A DNA stretch of 64,000 nt from the NCBI RefSeq assembly GCF_003837865.1, contig NZ_RQIS01000019.1, forward strand, positions 1 through 64,000. Reading direction: 5' to 3'. Below are positions 44,038 to 52,347 of the stretch, in pieces. Numbering within the stretch: the stretch's first letter is position 1; each line of letters opens with the position of its first letter. The position numbers were made by a program, and so were the translations under genes. Source of the DNA: Paraburkholderia dinghuensis (GTDB lineage: Bacteria; Pseudomonadota; Gammaproteobacteria; Burkholderiales; Burkholderiaceae). A model generated the notes under the pieces. It had not been told where the DNA came from and did not search any database. It saw only the letters and a list, made by a program, of their open reading frames with translations.

Positions 44038-44567
44038 TTGAATAAGCGCTGGTAGCGCGTGCTGTAGTTCAGTCCGTTGCTGCGTCGCCCGATCGGCCGA
44101 GCGGGCACGCCGGCGACAATCGCATACGGTTCGACCGGACTCGTTACGACGGCGCCCGCGGCCACGACCGCGCCCTCGCCGATCGTTACGCCGGGCATGA
44201 TGACCGCGTTCAGACCGATCCAGACATAGTCGCCGATCACGACGCCGCGCTCGTAGCCCGCGAAGCTCTCGCTATCAGGATCGTGCGAGGCAGTCAGGAT
44301 GGTCGCGCGCGAGCTGATCGATACGTTGCGGCCGAGCACGATGCCACCGCGCGTGTCCATGCGCGCATCCTCGTTGACGACGGAGTTCTCGCCGATCGAA
44401 AACCCGTGCCGCGCGTCGAACGTCACGCCCATCAGGATCGCCGAGGACGGCGCGACGTCGAAGCCCATGACACGGCGATACCAGACGCGCCGCATGAAAT
44501 GAGACGGCACGTGGTTGGCGAAAACATTATTCGCGTAGAGAAGCAGCTCGCTGATGAAATATTTCAT
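44034..44567 (-). CDS. Left-handed beta-helix O-acetyltransferase
   Basis: A 177-aa hexapeptide-repeat acyltransferase of the LbH/WcaF-WbbJ type. From about residue 45 it shows repeats of the [LIV]-G-x-x pattern (FSIGENSVV, GIVLGRNVSI, GVVIGDYVWIGLNAVIMPGVTIGEGAVVAAGAVV), with the active-site His in TASHDPDSESF. The end is AGVPARPIGRR. The start at 44567 overlaps the wzx stop by ATGA; a much longer open frame through wzx in another register is a shadow. It probably acetylates a sugar of the EPS repeat unit in the cytosol. Confidence 0.85.
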   Translation of the reverse strand: MKYFISELLLYANNVFANHVPSHFMRRVWYRRVMGFDVAPSSAILMGVTFDARHGFSIGENSVVNEDARMDTRGGIVLGRNVSISSRATILTASHDPDSESFAGYERGVVIGDYVWIGLNAVIMPGVTIGEGAVVAAGAVVTSPVEPYAIVAGVPARPIGRRSNGLNYSTRYQRLFK

Positions 44568-45877
44568 GGCATCTTGCGGAAATGAACGCAGGCCGCTGCC
44601 GCGTAGACGGCGATCGACACCACCGGGCTGATCGACGAGAAAATCACGACGCTCGCGATCGAATCGACGCGCATGAAGCACAGCAGCACCCCCTGCAGCA
44701 CGAGCGTGATGACGACCTGGATCCATGACGGCATGATCCACGCACGCGACATGTTCAACGAGAACAGCAACGCCTCGATCACCCACAGCGCCGCCGAGCC
44801 GAGAATCAGCAGCAACTCGCCGTGCAGTCCGGCGTACTTGTCGCCGAGCACCTCGAGCACGGCGCCTGGAAACAGCGCGGCAACACCGAGAAATACGGCG
44901 ATGAGGCTGACAAAGAGCGCCACCGCTGCGCAGTACTTGCGCAGCATCTCGCGTCGATCCTTGAGCACCGCGAAGCGCGGCATCACGATGCTCGAAAACG
45001 CCGACTGCATGACGACTAGCAGCACCGAGATCCGGCCCAGCGCACCGAGTTGCGCGATCTGGGTCGCATTGCCGAAATAGCCGAGCAGCAGCACGTTGAG
45101 CTGGCCCTGAATGCAAAAGTAGATCGACGCGGGAGCCTGGCGGCGCGCGACCTTCGCGAATTCCTGCTTGACCTCGTCGAGCGCGAAGGCGGTGTCCTGC
45201 GCATGCACGCTGTAACGCCGGCGAATCGCGCGCGCCTGCAGTGCGATCGCGACGAGCGCGGCCGCAAGCGCGGTGAGCACGTGCGGCCACACGAGGAGCG
45301 CGGCGAGCAGCACGAGGCGCAGCAGCGCGCCCGATATCGTGATCTTCTGCAACTGCTTGAGATTCTGTTCGAGCTTCGGCAGCACGGCCGTGAGATCGAA
45401 ATTCAACTGGAAAAAGGACACCGCTACGACCAGCAGCATGATCGCAATGGCGAGCGGCCACGACGCCTGCGCCCTCGCGAGCAGCAGCATCCCAGCGACG
45501 AAAATCGCCACGCCGAACAGGGCGAAAAATTTCGCTCGCGCTTCGAACGCGACCGTGAACACGCGGTTGATTTTTGCGCGATCGGGCCACAGGCGCCCCG
45601 CCACGCTCATCAGCGCCGCGCTCACACCCATGTCGCTGAGTACGCTGCCGGCGCCCATCATCGTCACGGCGATCGTGTACCAAGCGTATTCGTGCACCGA
45701 AAGGGCGCGCACTACACAAATGCCGCCGACGAAGTTCAGTCCCTGCACAACCGCTTCGCGCGACAGAAACTTCGCGACGAACACATACACGCTGGGCGTG
45801 GCGCGCAGCAACGCCCGCACTCCGGCGGTGCGTTTTTGCGCGGCGGCCTCGGACATCGCGTAGCGAGTGCGGCTCAT
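44564..45877 (-). CDS. wzx: Wzx-type polysaccharide flippase
   Basis: A 437-aa inner-membrane protein with 11-13 hydrophobic segments and short charged loops, typical of the MATE/PST polysaccharide transporter superfamily. The N-terminal region (FVAKFLSREAVVQGLNFVGGICVVRALSVHEYAWYTIA) carries the usual first-helix and 'ALS..EYG.Y' pattern. It would flip the undecaprenyl-linked repeat unit to the periplasm. It lies 521 bases downstream of the last glycosyltransferase, an unusually large gap for this operon, filled by a small plus-strand gene. Confidence 0.8.
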   Translation of the reverse strand: MSRTRYAMSEAAAQKRTAGVRALLRATPSVYVFVAKFLSREAVVQGLNFVGGICVVRALSVHEYAWYTIAVTMMGAGSVLSDMGVSAALMSVAGRLWPDRAKINRVFTVAFEARAKFFALFGVAIFVAGMLLLARAQASWPLAIAIMLLVVAVSFFQLNFDLTAVLPKLEQNLKQLQKITISGALLRLVLLAALLVWPHVLTALAAALVAIALQARAIRRRYSVHAQDTAFALDEVKQEFAKVARRQAPASIYFCIQGQLNVLLLGYFGNATQIAQLGALGRISVLLVVMQSAFSSIVMPRFAVLKDRREMLRKYCAAVALFVSLIAVFLGVAALFPGAVLEVLGDKYAGLHGELLLILGSAALWVIEALLFSLNMSRAWIMPSWIQVVITLVLQGVLLCFMRVDSIASVVIFSSISPVVSIAVYAAAACVHFRKMP

Positions 45878-45899
45878 CGGCTGATGCTCCTCGTTCAGT

Positions 45900-45928
45900 T
45901 TGGTGAGTCGATCGTCTGTGCCTATAAT
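45900..45928 (+). promoter_or_regulatory. Sigma-70-type promoter for the small exported protein
   Basis: TTGGTG (45900-45905) and a consensus TATAAT (45923-45928) are separated by 17 bases on the plus strand, placing a transcript start near 45935, about 50 bases before the small gene. The -10 match is perfect and the -35 is partial. Confidence 0.55.
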
Positions 45929-45929
45929 C

Positions 45930-45961
45930 GAATCGTCGATTCAATGCTTCGTTAAACGAAG
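45930..45961. promoter_or_regulatory. Two adjacent dyads at the divergent promoter
   Basis: GAATCGTCGATTC (45930-45942) and CTTCGTTAAACGAAG (45947-45961) are perfect inverted repeats with single-base centres, their centres 15 bases apart. They overlap the predicted transcription start of the small exported gene and lie upstream of wzx. They could be operators, or hairpins in the leader. Confidence 0.5.
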
Positions 45962-45981
45962 TAATTCGCCACATTGCCCCA

Positions 45982-46377
45982 ATGCTCATGCAGATCATCA
46001 GGCCCTTTACACTGCTTGTCGTCGCCGCGGCGTGTCAGAGCCACGCCCTCGCGGCCGGTGGCGAAACGGGCGACACCGGTGACTACGCTCGTGTGCCTGC
46101 ACCAGCACCGGCTCCGGCCAGCATGCCGGAAGTGCCGGGCTACCAGCTCCCGCGCGAAAACCCCATGCCCGATGAGGCGAAGCTGCTCGGCGCGCCACGT
46201 GAGGTCGGCACCTCCGCGCCCGACGACGACAACAACGCGACCCCTGACGCGACACGGCGCACCAAACCCATCTTCACCACGACGCCGCCGCCTCGTCGGC
46301 ACGACGTCTTGCCCAACCCCTGGCCACCCGCATGGTCGTCCACGAGCGGCCGGCCGGCTTACCGGAACCCGTGGTAA
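45982..46377 (+). CDS. Small exported Pro-rich protein
   Basis: A 131-aa protein (129 aa from the second ATG at 45988) with a clear signal peptide (MQIIRPFTLLVVAAACQSHALA|AG). The mature chain of about 105 residues is rich in Pro, Ala, Thr and Asp with no predicted fold and ends PAYRNPW. I do not recognise it. It is encoded on the plus strand inside the minus-strand EPS operon, with its own promoter and operator-like dyads upstream, which supports a real gene. The stop is 20 bases from the end of the convergent glycosyltransferase gene. A matrix-associated or regulatory role is speculation. Confidence 0.6.
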   Translation: MLMQIIRPFTLLVVAAACQSHALAAGGETGDTGDYARVPAPAPAPASMPEVPGYQLPRENPMPDEAKLLGAPREVGTSAPDDDNNATPDATRRTKPIFTTTPPPRRHDVLPNPWPPAWSSTSGRPAYRNPW

Positions 46378-46397
46378 ACGCGCCGCTTGCAGCAAAG

Positions 46398-47570
46398 CTA
46401 GTGCCACGCCAGGCGCTCGACCGCATAACGCTCCACCGCATCGAGGAGGCCCTGCGCCATCGCCTTGATCGTGAAGCACTCGTCATAGAGCGCTTGTGCT
46501 CGCGCTTTCATCTGCTGCCGGTCGGAGAGCTTCAGGCTTAGCCACCACTCGAGACCGCGCTCGACGCCATCGATCGTGTCGTCGCAGACGAAGCCCGCCT
46601 GTCCCCTTTCGACTTCCCGCCAGATGTTGACCTTGTTCGTGATGAGCACCGGCAACCGGCACGCGAGCGCTTCCGCAATCACCATGCCGAAATTCTCCTG
46701 ATGCGAAGGCAGCACGAACACATCGCTCGCGTAGAACGCGGCCCACTTCTCGTTGCCTTCGAGCATGCCTGTCCACGTAATACGCTCCGTCACGCCTAGC
46801 TCGTTTGCCCGCGCGCGCAGGCGCTCGCCGAGGTCGCCGCTCTCCGGCCCCGCGACGACGAGTTGCCAGTCCGGGTGCTCAGCCGCGCGGCGCGCGAACG
46901 CCTCGATCAGCAAATCGCACCCTTTCTTCGGATGCACGCGGCTCAGAAACAGGATGATGTGTTTGTCACGCAGACACGGCCACGCGTCGAAAAACGTGTT
47001 TCGCAAAGTCTCGCTTTCCACCGGCGGACTTGCGGTGCCGCACGTCACGACATGCTCCTTCGCGCGATAGAGCCAGAACGAATCGCGCGAAAGCCGTCGC
47101 TCCTCTTCGCTCGTGAAGAGCACTGCGTTGGCGTCGCGCAAGAGCCGGTATTCGGTCCACGGCCAATACAGCCATTTCTTCAGATGCTTGAGCGGATAGG
47201 TGCGCTTGAACCACGGATCGAGCATCCCGTGCGTGAACACGAAATACGGCACGCGCAGTGTGCGCAGGGCTCGCCAGGTTCCGAAACTGTGGTACTGCCA
47301 GAGTCCGTTCACGAACACGGCGTCGTACTCGCGCGCGTGCAGGTGCAGCCACGGCACGAGCCGCTCGTTATAGCGATAGTGGCCCACCGACGGCCCGAGC
47401 GCGTGAACACGCAGGGAAAATGCCGCGACGTGAGCATCCCCCGGATTGTCGAGTGACAGCACCTCGACCGCGTGACCGGCCGCACACAGCCAGGCTCCCG
47501 TCTGACGCACCGCTTCCACGGTGCCGCCAAGGCGGGGATCGGTCGAAGGCAGGACGTGCAATAGCTTCAT
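46398..47570 (-). CDS. Glycosyltransferase, GT4 family
   Basis: A 390-aa GT-B transferase. The N-terminal domain begins MKLLHVLPSTDPRLGGTVEAVRQTGAWL (acceptor-binding glycine loop) and includes FTHGMLDPW. The C-terminal donor domain has LFLSRVHPKKGCDLLIEAF and the EX7E region VLPSHQENFGMVIAEALACRLPVLI. A retaining transferase adding one sugar to the lipid-linked EPS unit is likely. The start at 47570 was chosen at the conserved MKLLHVLPS; an upstream GTG/ATG would add a non-conserved leader. The gap to the preceding gene is 52 bases. Confidence 0.85.
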   Translation of the reverse strand: MKLLHVLPSTDPRLGGTVEAVRQTGAWLCAAGHAVEVLSLDNPGDAHVAAFSLRVHALGPSVGHYRYNERLVPWLHLHAREYDAVFVNGLWQYHSFGTWRALRTLRVPYFVFTHGMLDPWFKRTYPLKHLKKWLYWPWTEYRLLRDANAVLFTSEEERRLSRDSFWLYRAKEHVVTCGTASPPVESETLRNTFFDAWPCLRDKHIILFLSRVHPKKGCDLLIEAFARRAAEHPDWQLVVAGPESGDLGERLRARANELGVTERITWTGMLEGNEKWAAFYASDVFVLPSHQENFGMVIAEALACRLPVLITNKVNIWREVERGQAGFVCDDTIDGVERGLEWWLSLKLSDRQQMKARAQALYDECFTIKAMAQGLLDAVERYAVERLAWH

Positions 47571-47622
47571 GCGCGAATCGTTCCTGTCGAAATTCGTCTC
47601 AACGACGTCGGGTGTTGGCCAG

Positions 47623-48723
47623 TCATGATCCGACCACTGCAATGAGCTTGCGGATCATCTCGTCCGTGCTGAAACGAGCGGCATTGTCGAAACCCGCGAG
47701 GCGCATCGCTTCGAAGTCGGCCGTCTCGATCGTCGTGGCGGCCGCAGCGTAGTCGCCAGGATCGAAGTAGACGGCCGCGTCTGCGCCGACCTCGGGAAAC
47801 GGCGCCCGATTCGATGCGAACACCGGGCAGCCACAGGCTTGCGCCTCGACGATGGGCCAGCCGAATCCCTCGTTCAGCGACGGAAAGATCAACGCCTGCG
47901 CCCCCGAATACAACGCGACGAGCAGCACGTGGGACGCGTCCTCGACGGTACGCACGCGCGCCGCGAAACCGCTTTCCGCGATCACCTCGCGCGTGGGTGC
48001 ATCGGGCGGCGGGCCGACGAAGACGAGCCGCGCGTTCGCAAAGCGCCTCGCGCGCAGCAGTGCCGCGAAGATCCGCGCCACGGCCACGCGGTTCTTGCGC
48101 GGATGATCCGAGCCGACATGCAGGAAGAACGGCGCATCCGCGAGCGCGCCGAGCCCGTTCGCGGCAAGCACCTCGCGCCATGCGCGGTCGATTCGGAAGT
48201 CGGCGTGCAGTGCATGGCGGATCACCGTCGTGCGTGCGGCCAGATCGTGCCGCAGATCGAGCAGTTGCATGCGCGTCAGATCCGAGACGCAGACGATCCG
48301 GCGCGCACGCGCGACGCCGCGCAGATTCAGCGCCTGCAGCACCTTGCCCGTGAAGCCCGTATGCCAGCCCGTCACGAGGCCGCGCGCGGCCTGGATCGCG
48401 ATCACGTCATGACACGTCACACTGCTGCGTGTGCGCGGCAGCCATAAGAGATACATGCCGTTCGAGTGGTCGCAGACGTGCGTCCGATCGAATCGCCGCG
48501 CCGCGAGCACGAGATAGACCGGGAAGATGATGAACTTGTCGATATACGCAATCCACTTCGCCAACCCGGCTGGCATGAGGCCCTTGGGCAGCAGCACGGC
48601 GCGCGGCGCGGTCAGTTCGACCTCCACGCCTGCTGCGCGCAATCCGCGCAGCAGCATTTGCGCGTAGGCCAGCATGCTCTTCTGGCCGTCAGCGGGATAG
48701 TTCCCAACCAGCAGGAGTCTCAT
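47623..48723 (-). CDS. Glycosyltransferase, GT4 family
   Basis: A 366-aa GT-B enzyme starting MRLLLVGNYPADGQKSMLAYAQMLLRGL. It includes SSVTCHDVIAI and RARRIVCVSDLTR, the donor site FFLHVGSDHPRKNRVAV, and the EX7E motif LIFPSLNEGFGWPIVEAQACGCPVFAS. Pattern resemblance is to mannosyl- or rhamnosyltransferases of EPS clusters. Its start overlaps the polymerase stop by ATGA. Confidence 0.85.
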   Translation of the reverse strand: MRLLLVGNYPADGQKSMLAYAQMLLRGLRAAGVEVELTAPRAVLLPKGLMPAGLAKWIAYIDKFIIFPVYLVLAARRFDRTHVCDHSNGMYLLWLPRTRSSVTCHDVIAIQAARGLVTGWHTGFTGKVLQALNLRGVARARRIVCVSDLTRMQLLDLRHDLAARTTVIRHALHADFRIDRAWREVLAANGLGALADAPFFLHVGSDHPRKNRVAVARIFAALLRARRFANARLVFVGPPPDAPTREVIAESGFAARVRTVEDASHVLLVALYSGAQALIFPSLNEGFGWPIVEAQACGCPVFASNRAPFPEVGADAAVYFDPGDYAAAATTIETADFEAMRLAGFDNAARFSTDEMIRKLIAVVGS

Positions 48724-50084
48724 GGCGTTGCTCCAAGCGGCCACACGCGCTCGCCCGTCTCGGCGGCAACCGGCCGCGTGCGGATCGAGCAAAGCGCGAG
48801 CCCGAGCGCGAGGAAACCGAACGCATTGGCGCTGACCTGTCCGCTCACCGGCCACGACGACATGCCATAGGCCGTGGCGGCCCACATCAGGAGCGGCAGC
48901 GACTCGCCGTTGTGCGCCAGCATCATCGCGCTTTTCGCCAACCCCGCCGCGAACATCACGCACTTGATGACGAGCCAGACGAATCCGACCGCGCCCATTT
49001 CGAGCATGACGCGCGCAGGCTCCGATTCGGCCAGCGCGAATGCGTTCTCGCCGGTCAGGAGCACGGAGCCGGCGTTCGTGCCTGCGCCGAGTCCGTGGCC
49101 GAGGAAATCGATATCCTTGCGTGCAGCGGGCTCGCCAACAAGCTCGGTTTCGATACGCTCGACAATGTCCTCACCTTGGCCTGCGGACTTGAAGCGCTGC
49201 ATCGTGTCCTGCACGGCGTCGCTAAACACGTTCAGCGTGATCGCGACCGCGATGAGCCCGACGACGACCTTCGCTGCCGAGCGCATCACCGCACCGCCCG
49301 TGCGCGCGGCGCCGAAGCCGGCCAACGTCTGCAACGCCAGCATCCCGACGAAGAACATGATCGACGCGCGAGAACCGCTGACGAGCGTCGAAATGGCAAC
49401 CGCGACGTACCCCGCAAGCGCCATCCACCGACGCGGATAAAGCCGCACGCCGGACCACGTCGTGCTAATCGCGATCGGCGTCACGACCGCAATGAAGCAC
49501 GCAAAGCCGAGCGTGAACGTGAAGGTGCCCGAGACACGCACGACGTTCGCGATGACGAGAAATATCTGGTCCTCTTCCGTGTCGGGCTGTACGTTGAGCA
49601 CGGAGGACGGCGGCAGGAAGTGCTGCAGCACGACGAGTGGCGTCATCGCGACGCCGAGCACGATCATGAGCCGCATCACGCTCACGACCTCACTCGTGGA
49701 GAGCGAGCAGGCCATCGCCAGCGCGAACCAGAAGTAAAGCAGCCAGAATCGCATGCCGAGCGCGAAGAGCACAGGCGGGCCTTGCAGCACGACGATCTGG
49801 AACACGCCCCAGCACGTCACACAGAACGTCCATGCGACCAGACAACGAGTGACGCCCGGCATGACGCGGAACGCACCGCCCAAGACCGCGCGCAGCACGA
49901 GCGTGAACGCCGCCACATCGCGCAGCAACAGTAGCGGCGTCGTCAGGCCGGGGGCGATCCACTTGCGCACGGCCCCCTCGAACACGGCGATGAGGATCAC
50001 CGCGACCACGAGCAGGAAGTCGAACCGGACCTGCATTCGAGGTTTCGCGACCGGCTTCACGCGACTGTAAGTGGCTTTGCGCAT
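48720..50084 (-). CDS. wzy: Wzy-type polysaccharide polymerase (O-antigen ligase/polymerase fold)
   Basis: A 454-aa inner-membrane protein with about 11-12 hydrophobic segments and a large periplasmic loop (about 295-350, rich in charged residues with DFLGHGLGAGTN). The pattern FEGAVRKW near the N-terminus and LVSGSRASIMFFV in a mid helix is typical of Wzy/O-antigen ligase-like polymerases. It would join repeat units in the periplasm. No other polymerase candidate exists in the locus, which supports the call. Confidence 0.75.
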   Translation of the reverse strand: MRKATYSRVKPVAKPRMQVRFDFLLVVAVILIAVFEGAVRKWIAPGLTTPLLLLRDVAAFTLVLRAVLGGAFRVMPGVTRCLVAWTFCVTCWGVFQIVVLQGPPVLFALGMRFWLLYFWFALAMACSLSTSEVVSVMRLMIVLGVAMTPLVVLQHFLPPSSVLNVQPDTEEDQIFLVIANVVRVSGTFTFTLGFACFIAVVTPIAISTTWSGVRLYPRRWMALAGYVAVAISTLVSGSRASIMFFVGMLALQTLAGFGAARTGGAVMRSAAKVVVGLIAVAITLNVFSDAVQDTMQRFKSAGQGEDIVERIETELVGEPAARKDIDFLGHGLGAGTNAGSVLLTGENAFALAESEPARVMLEMGAVGFVWLVIKCVMFAAGLAKSAMMLAHNGESLPLLMWAATAYGMSSWPVSGQVSANAFGFLALGLALCSIRTRPVAAETGERVWPLGATP

Positions 50085-50087
50085 CCC

Positions 50088-51269
50088 TCACCCCAGCGTA
50101 TCGGCAATGAGATCGGCGACGCGCTTGCGGTAGGCGCGCCACGTGAAATAGTCGGCGGCTTTCAGCGCGTGCACGGATGCCGCCTGGATCGAGGCGCGGT
50201 CCCTGACCTTCTCGCGCATCATGCGATAGATCGCCTCGCCGGTCGGCTCCACCACCCAGCCGCTCTCGGGAAAGCGGGAAATCACCTCGCGCGCGCCCGT
50301 CATGGTCGAGACGATGGCCGGCGTTCCAGTCGCCATGGCTTCGACGACGACCATGCCGAACGCGTCGAAGCGCGACGGCAGCAGCAGGCAGTCGGCCGCT
50401 GCAAAAAGCGCGTAAAGCTGCGACTGCGGCACGCCGCCCAGGTAATTCACGTGCGGCACCTGCTTCGCACGCGTCAGCCATTTCTCCTCCTCGTAACCGC
50501 CGACGAGCAGGAGATCCGCGCAATGGCCCTCGGCGTTGAGGCGCTCGAACGCGTCGAGAATCAGATCGGTCGACTTGCGCGACGAGAGCGTGCCCGCGAA
50601 GATGAACCGCACCGGGCGCTTTTCGTCGCCGTTGCGCGCGACACCTGCGGGCAGTTCCGCGCCGAGCATCACCGAACGCACCTTTGCGTCGGGCACGCCA
50701 GCGCGCAGATACGAGTCGCGCGCCATGTCCGAGCATGTAATGACGAGGTCGGCAAGACGCACTTCTTCGTCCTTGCGCCGGTTGATCTCCGCGATGTAGC
50801 CGTTCGACGGCAGATCGATCAGGCGTCTCGCGTCGTCGTGATGCAGCGACGGAGCGTCAAGAATGCAGTCGGCCCCCACCTCGCGCGCGGCGATGAAGGT
50901 GTGCCACGCGGAGTTTTCGTAGGCCACCACGGCATCGGGCCGTAGCGCGCGGACTTGCTGTGCGACCCACCAGTCGAACCAGTGAAACACGCGGTGCGTG
51001 TAGTCGTGGCGCGTGCCCGCGGTGCGCGCCAGCGCTCGCGCACGCAGCAGCATCTGCCACCAGACCGGATGTCGCCTTAGCGCGCGCGGAATGGCGGTCG
51101 CGCGCACCTTCATGCGCCATTGCGCGGGCAGGAGCGTCGGCGCTGGCCCATCGAGTTCGCGTACCGGCACGCCAGACCAGTACGCGCCAAGCATGTCGCG
51201 CTCATAGAGCCCCCACGCCAGTTGATGCGAATGCTGCAGGCCCGGATGAAAGACGGCGACGCGTTTCAT
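50088..51269 (-). CDS. Glycosyltransferase, GT4 family
   Basis: A 393-aa GT-B enzyme: MKRVAVFHPGLQHSHQLAWGLYERDML at the N-terminus, ILDAPSLHHDDARRL in the acceptor domain, then FIFAGTLSSRKSTDLILDAFERL and LLPSRFDAFGMVVVEAMATGTPAIVS (EX7E) in the donor domain. The N-terminus with an early His and the 'Y..D..AYWSG' pattern suggests a GT that transfers to a membrane-bound lipid intermediate. It lies four bases from the polymerase start. Confidence 0.85.
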   Translation of the reverse strand: MKRVAVFHPGLQHSHQLAWGLYERDMLGAYWSGVPVRELDGPAPTLLPAQWRMKVRATAIPRALRRHPVWWQMLLRARALARTAGTRHDYTHRVFHWFDWWVAQQVRALRPDAVVAYENSAWHTFIAAREVGADCILDAPSLHHDDARRLIDLPSNGYIAEINRRKDEEVRLADLVITCSDMARDSYLRAGVPDAKVRSVMLGAELPAGVARNGDEKRPVRFIFAGTLSSRKSTDLILDAFERLNAEGHCADLLLVGGYEEEKWLTRAKQVPHVNYLGGVPQSQLYALFAAADCLLLPSRFDAFGMVVVEAMATGTPAIVSTMTGAREVISRFPESGWVVEPTGEAIYRMMREKVRDRASIQAASVHALKAADYFTWRAYRKRVADLIADTLG

Positions 51270-51291
51270 GGGCGGGTCCCCCCGGCGGCGC

Positions 51292-52311
51292 TCATGATGT
51301 CAGCTCCACGATTTTTTCGACTAGCTGGCGGCTGCGCGCGTGTTCGACATACACACGCGCACCGATTTCCGAGGACAGCGTGTCGAGCGAATCGTCTGCG
51401 TCGGCAAACGTGCCGCGCGTCAGAAAATGGCGCTCCGGCAGCGGATACTGCGAGGGCGCCGGGTAGCCGAGCGCATCGTCGAAAATCGACACCGGCGCGA
51501 CGCCGTGACTTGCATACGCCGCGAAAACGCCCGACTTCGAGGCCTGCCCCCACGGCGTGTTGAAGAAGCCCCACTTCGCGTGCATCAATAAACGCGAAAC
51601 ATCGTCGGCTGGCAGCGGCCCGGCCGATTCGAACGCGTGGGGCTTCAGGGCGTCGGCCACCTCGCCGATCCACGGCGCGGGCGTTCCGATATCGATCACC
51701 CGCTCGATGCGCGCGCGGCCCAGTTGTTTCGCCAGCGCAGGCACCGCTTGCGCGTACACGCGTTCGCGCGTGAGAGGCGAACCGAAAACCACGGCGAGAT
51801 TCTCGCGTTCGTGCCACGGCGTCACGATCGCCGGTTCGCCCACGTTCGAAAAAGTCGGCGCGTAGAACGCGCGAGCGCCTAACCGCTCGACGCCCCAGGT
51901 GTACGCCCAGTCGCAGTTGAAAAACGCGTAGTCGGCCAGCGACGCAAGACGCTCGCAGATACGCCGCTGCAATGGCGCGAGCCAGTACGCCGTCGACAGA
52001 CCGGGGGCAACCAGCACCCATAGCTCGTGGAAGCACGCGATCATCCGCACGCCCCGAGCGCGCGCCGCCTCGATGAACGTGGGCAACCACAGCGGCACAC
52101 CTTTACCACTGAACCCGTAGATCGACACCTGGAGGATCCAGACATCGCCGGCGACCACCGGCACCGCGTCGCACGCGTGCCGGTTCGGCACTGCGTAGCA
52201 CTCGGCGTGCTTCGCGCTTTCCTTCAGCAAACGCACGAGCACCCCCGAGTGATCCGAAACGCCGCATCCGTGCGCCTTGATCTGCGGCTGGACGATGCGA
52301 TAGCAGGACAT
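51292..52311 (-). CDS. Glycosyltransferase-like protein
   Basis: A 339-aa protein. The ATG at 52311 was chosen for the strong GGGAGGAAA before it; a TTG at 52347 is the alternative. It begins MSCYRIVQPQIKAHGCGVSDHSGVLVRLLKES, with a Gly-rich loop as in GT-B acceptor domains, and has MIACFHELWVL. The donor-domain signature is weaker than in the other GTs: HAKWGFFNTPWGQASKSGVFAAYASHGVAPV in place of the usual EX7E. It may use an unusual donor or be a distant GT4 member. It lies 22 bases before the next GT gene. Confidence 0.65.
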   Translation of the reverse strand: MSCYRIVQPQIKAHGCGVSDHSGVLVRLLKESAKHAECYAVPNRHACDAVPVVAGDVWILQVSIYGFSGKGVPLWLPTFIEAARARGVRMIACFHELWVLVAPGLSTAYWLAPLQRRICERLASLADYAFFNCDWAYTWGVERLGARAFYAPTFSNVGEPAIVTPWHERENLAVVFGSPLTRERVYAQAVPALAKQLGRARIERVIDIGTPAPWIGEVADALKPHAFESAGPLPADDVSRLLMHAKWGFFNTPWGQASKSGVFAAYASHGVAPVSIFDDALGYPAPSQYPLPERHFLTRGTFADADDSLDTLSSEIGARVYVEHARSRQLVEKIVELTS

Positions 52312-52347
52312 GCGATCTGTTTCCTCCCGAAGGTTTCCGATCGGCAA

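Noticed and set aside
44034..45998. 654-codon minus-strand open frame ending in the acetyltransferase
   Set aside because: Only the last 178 codons (from 44567) are protein-like. The upstream part is the wzx gene read in the wrong register.
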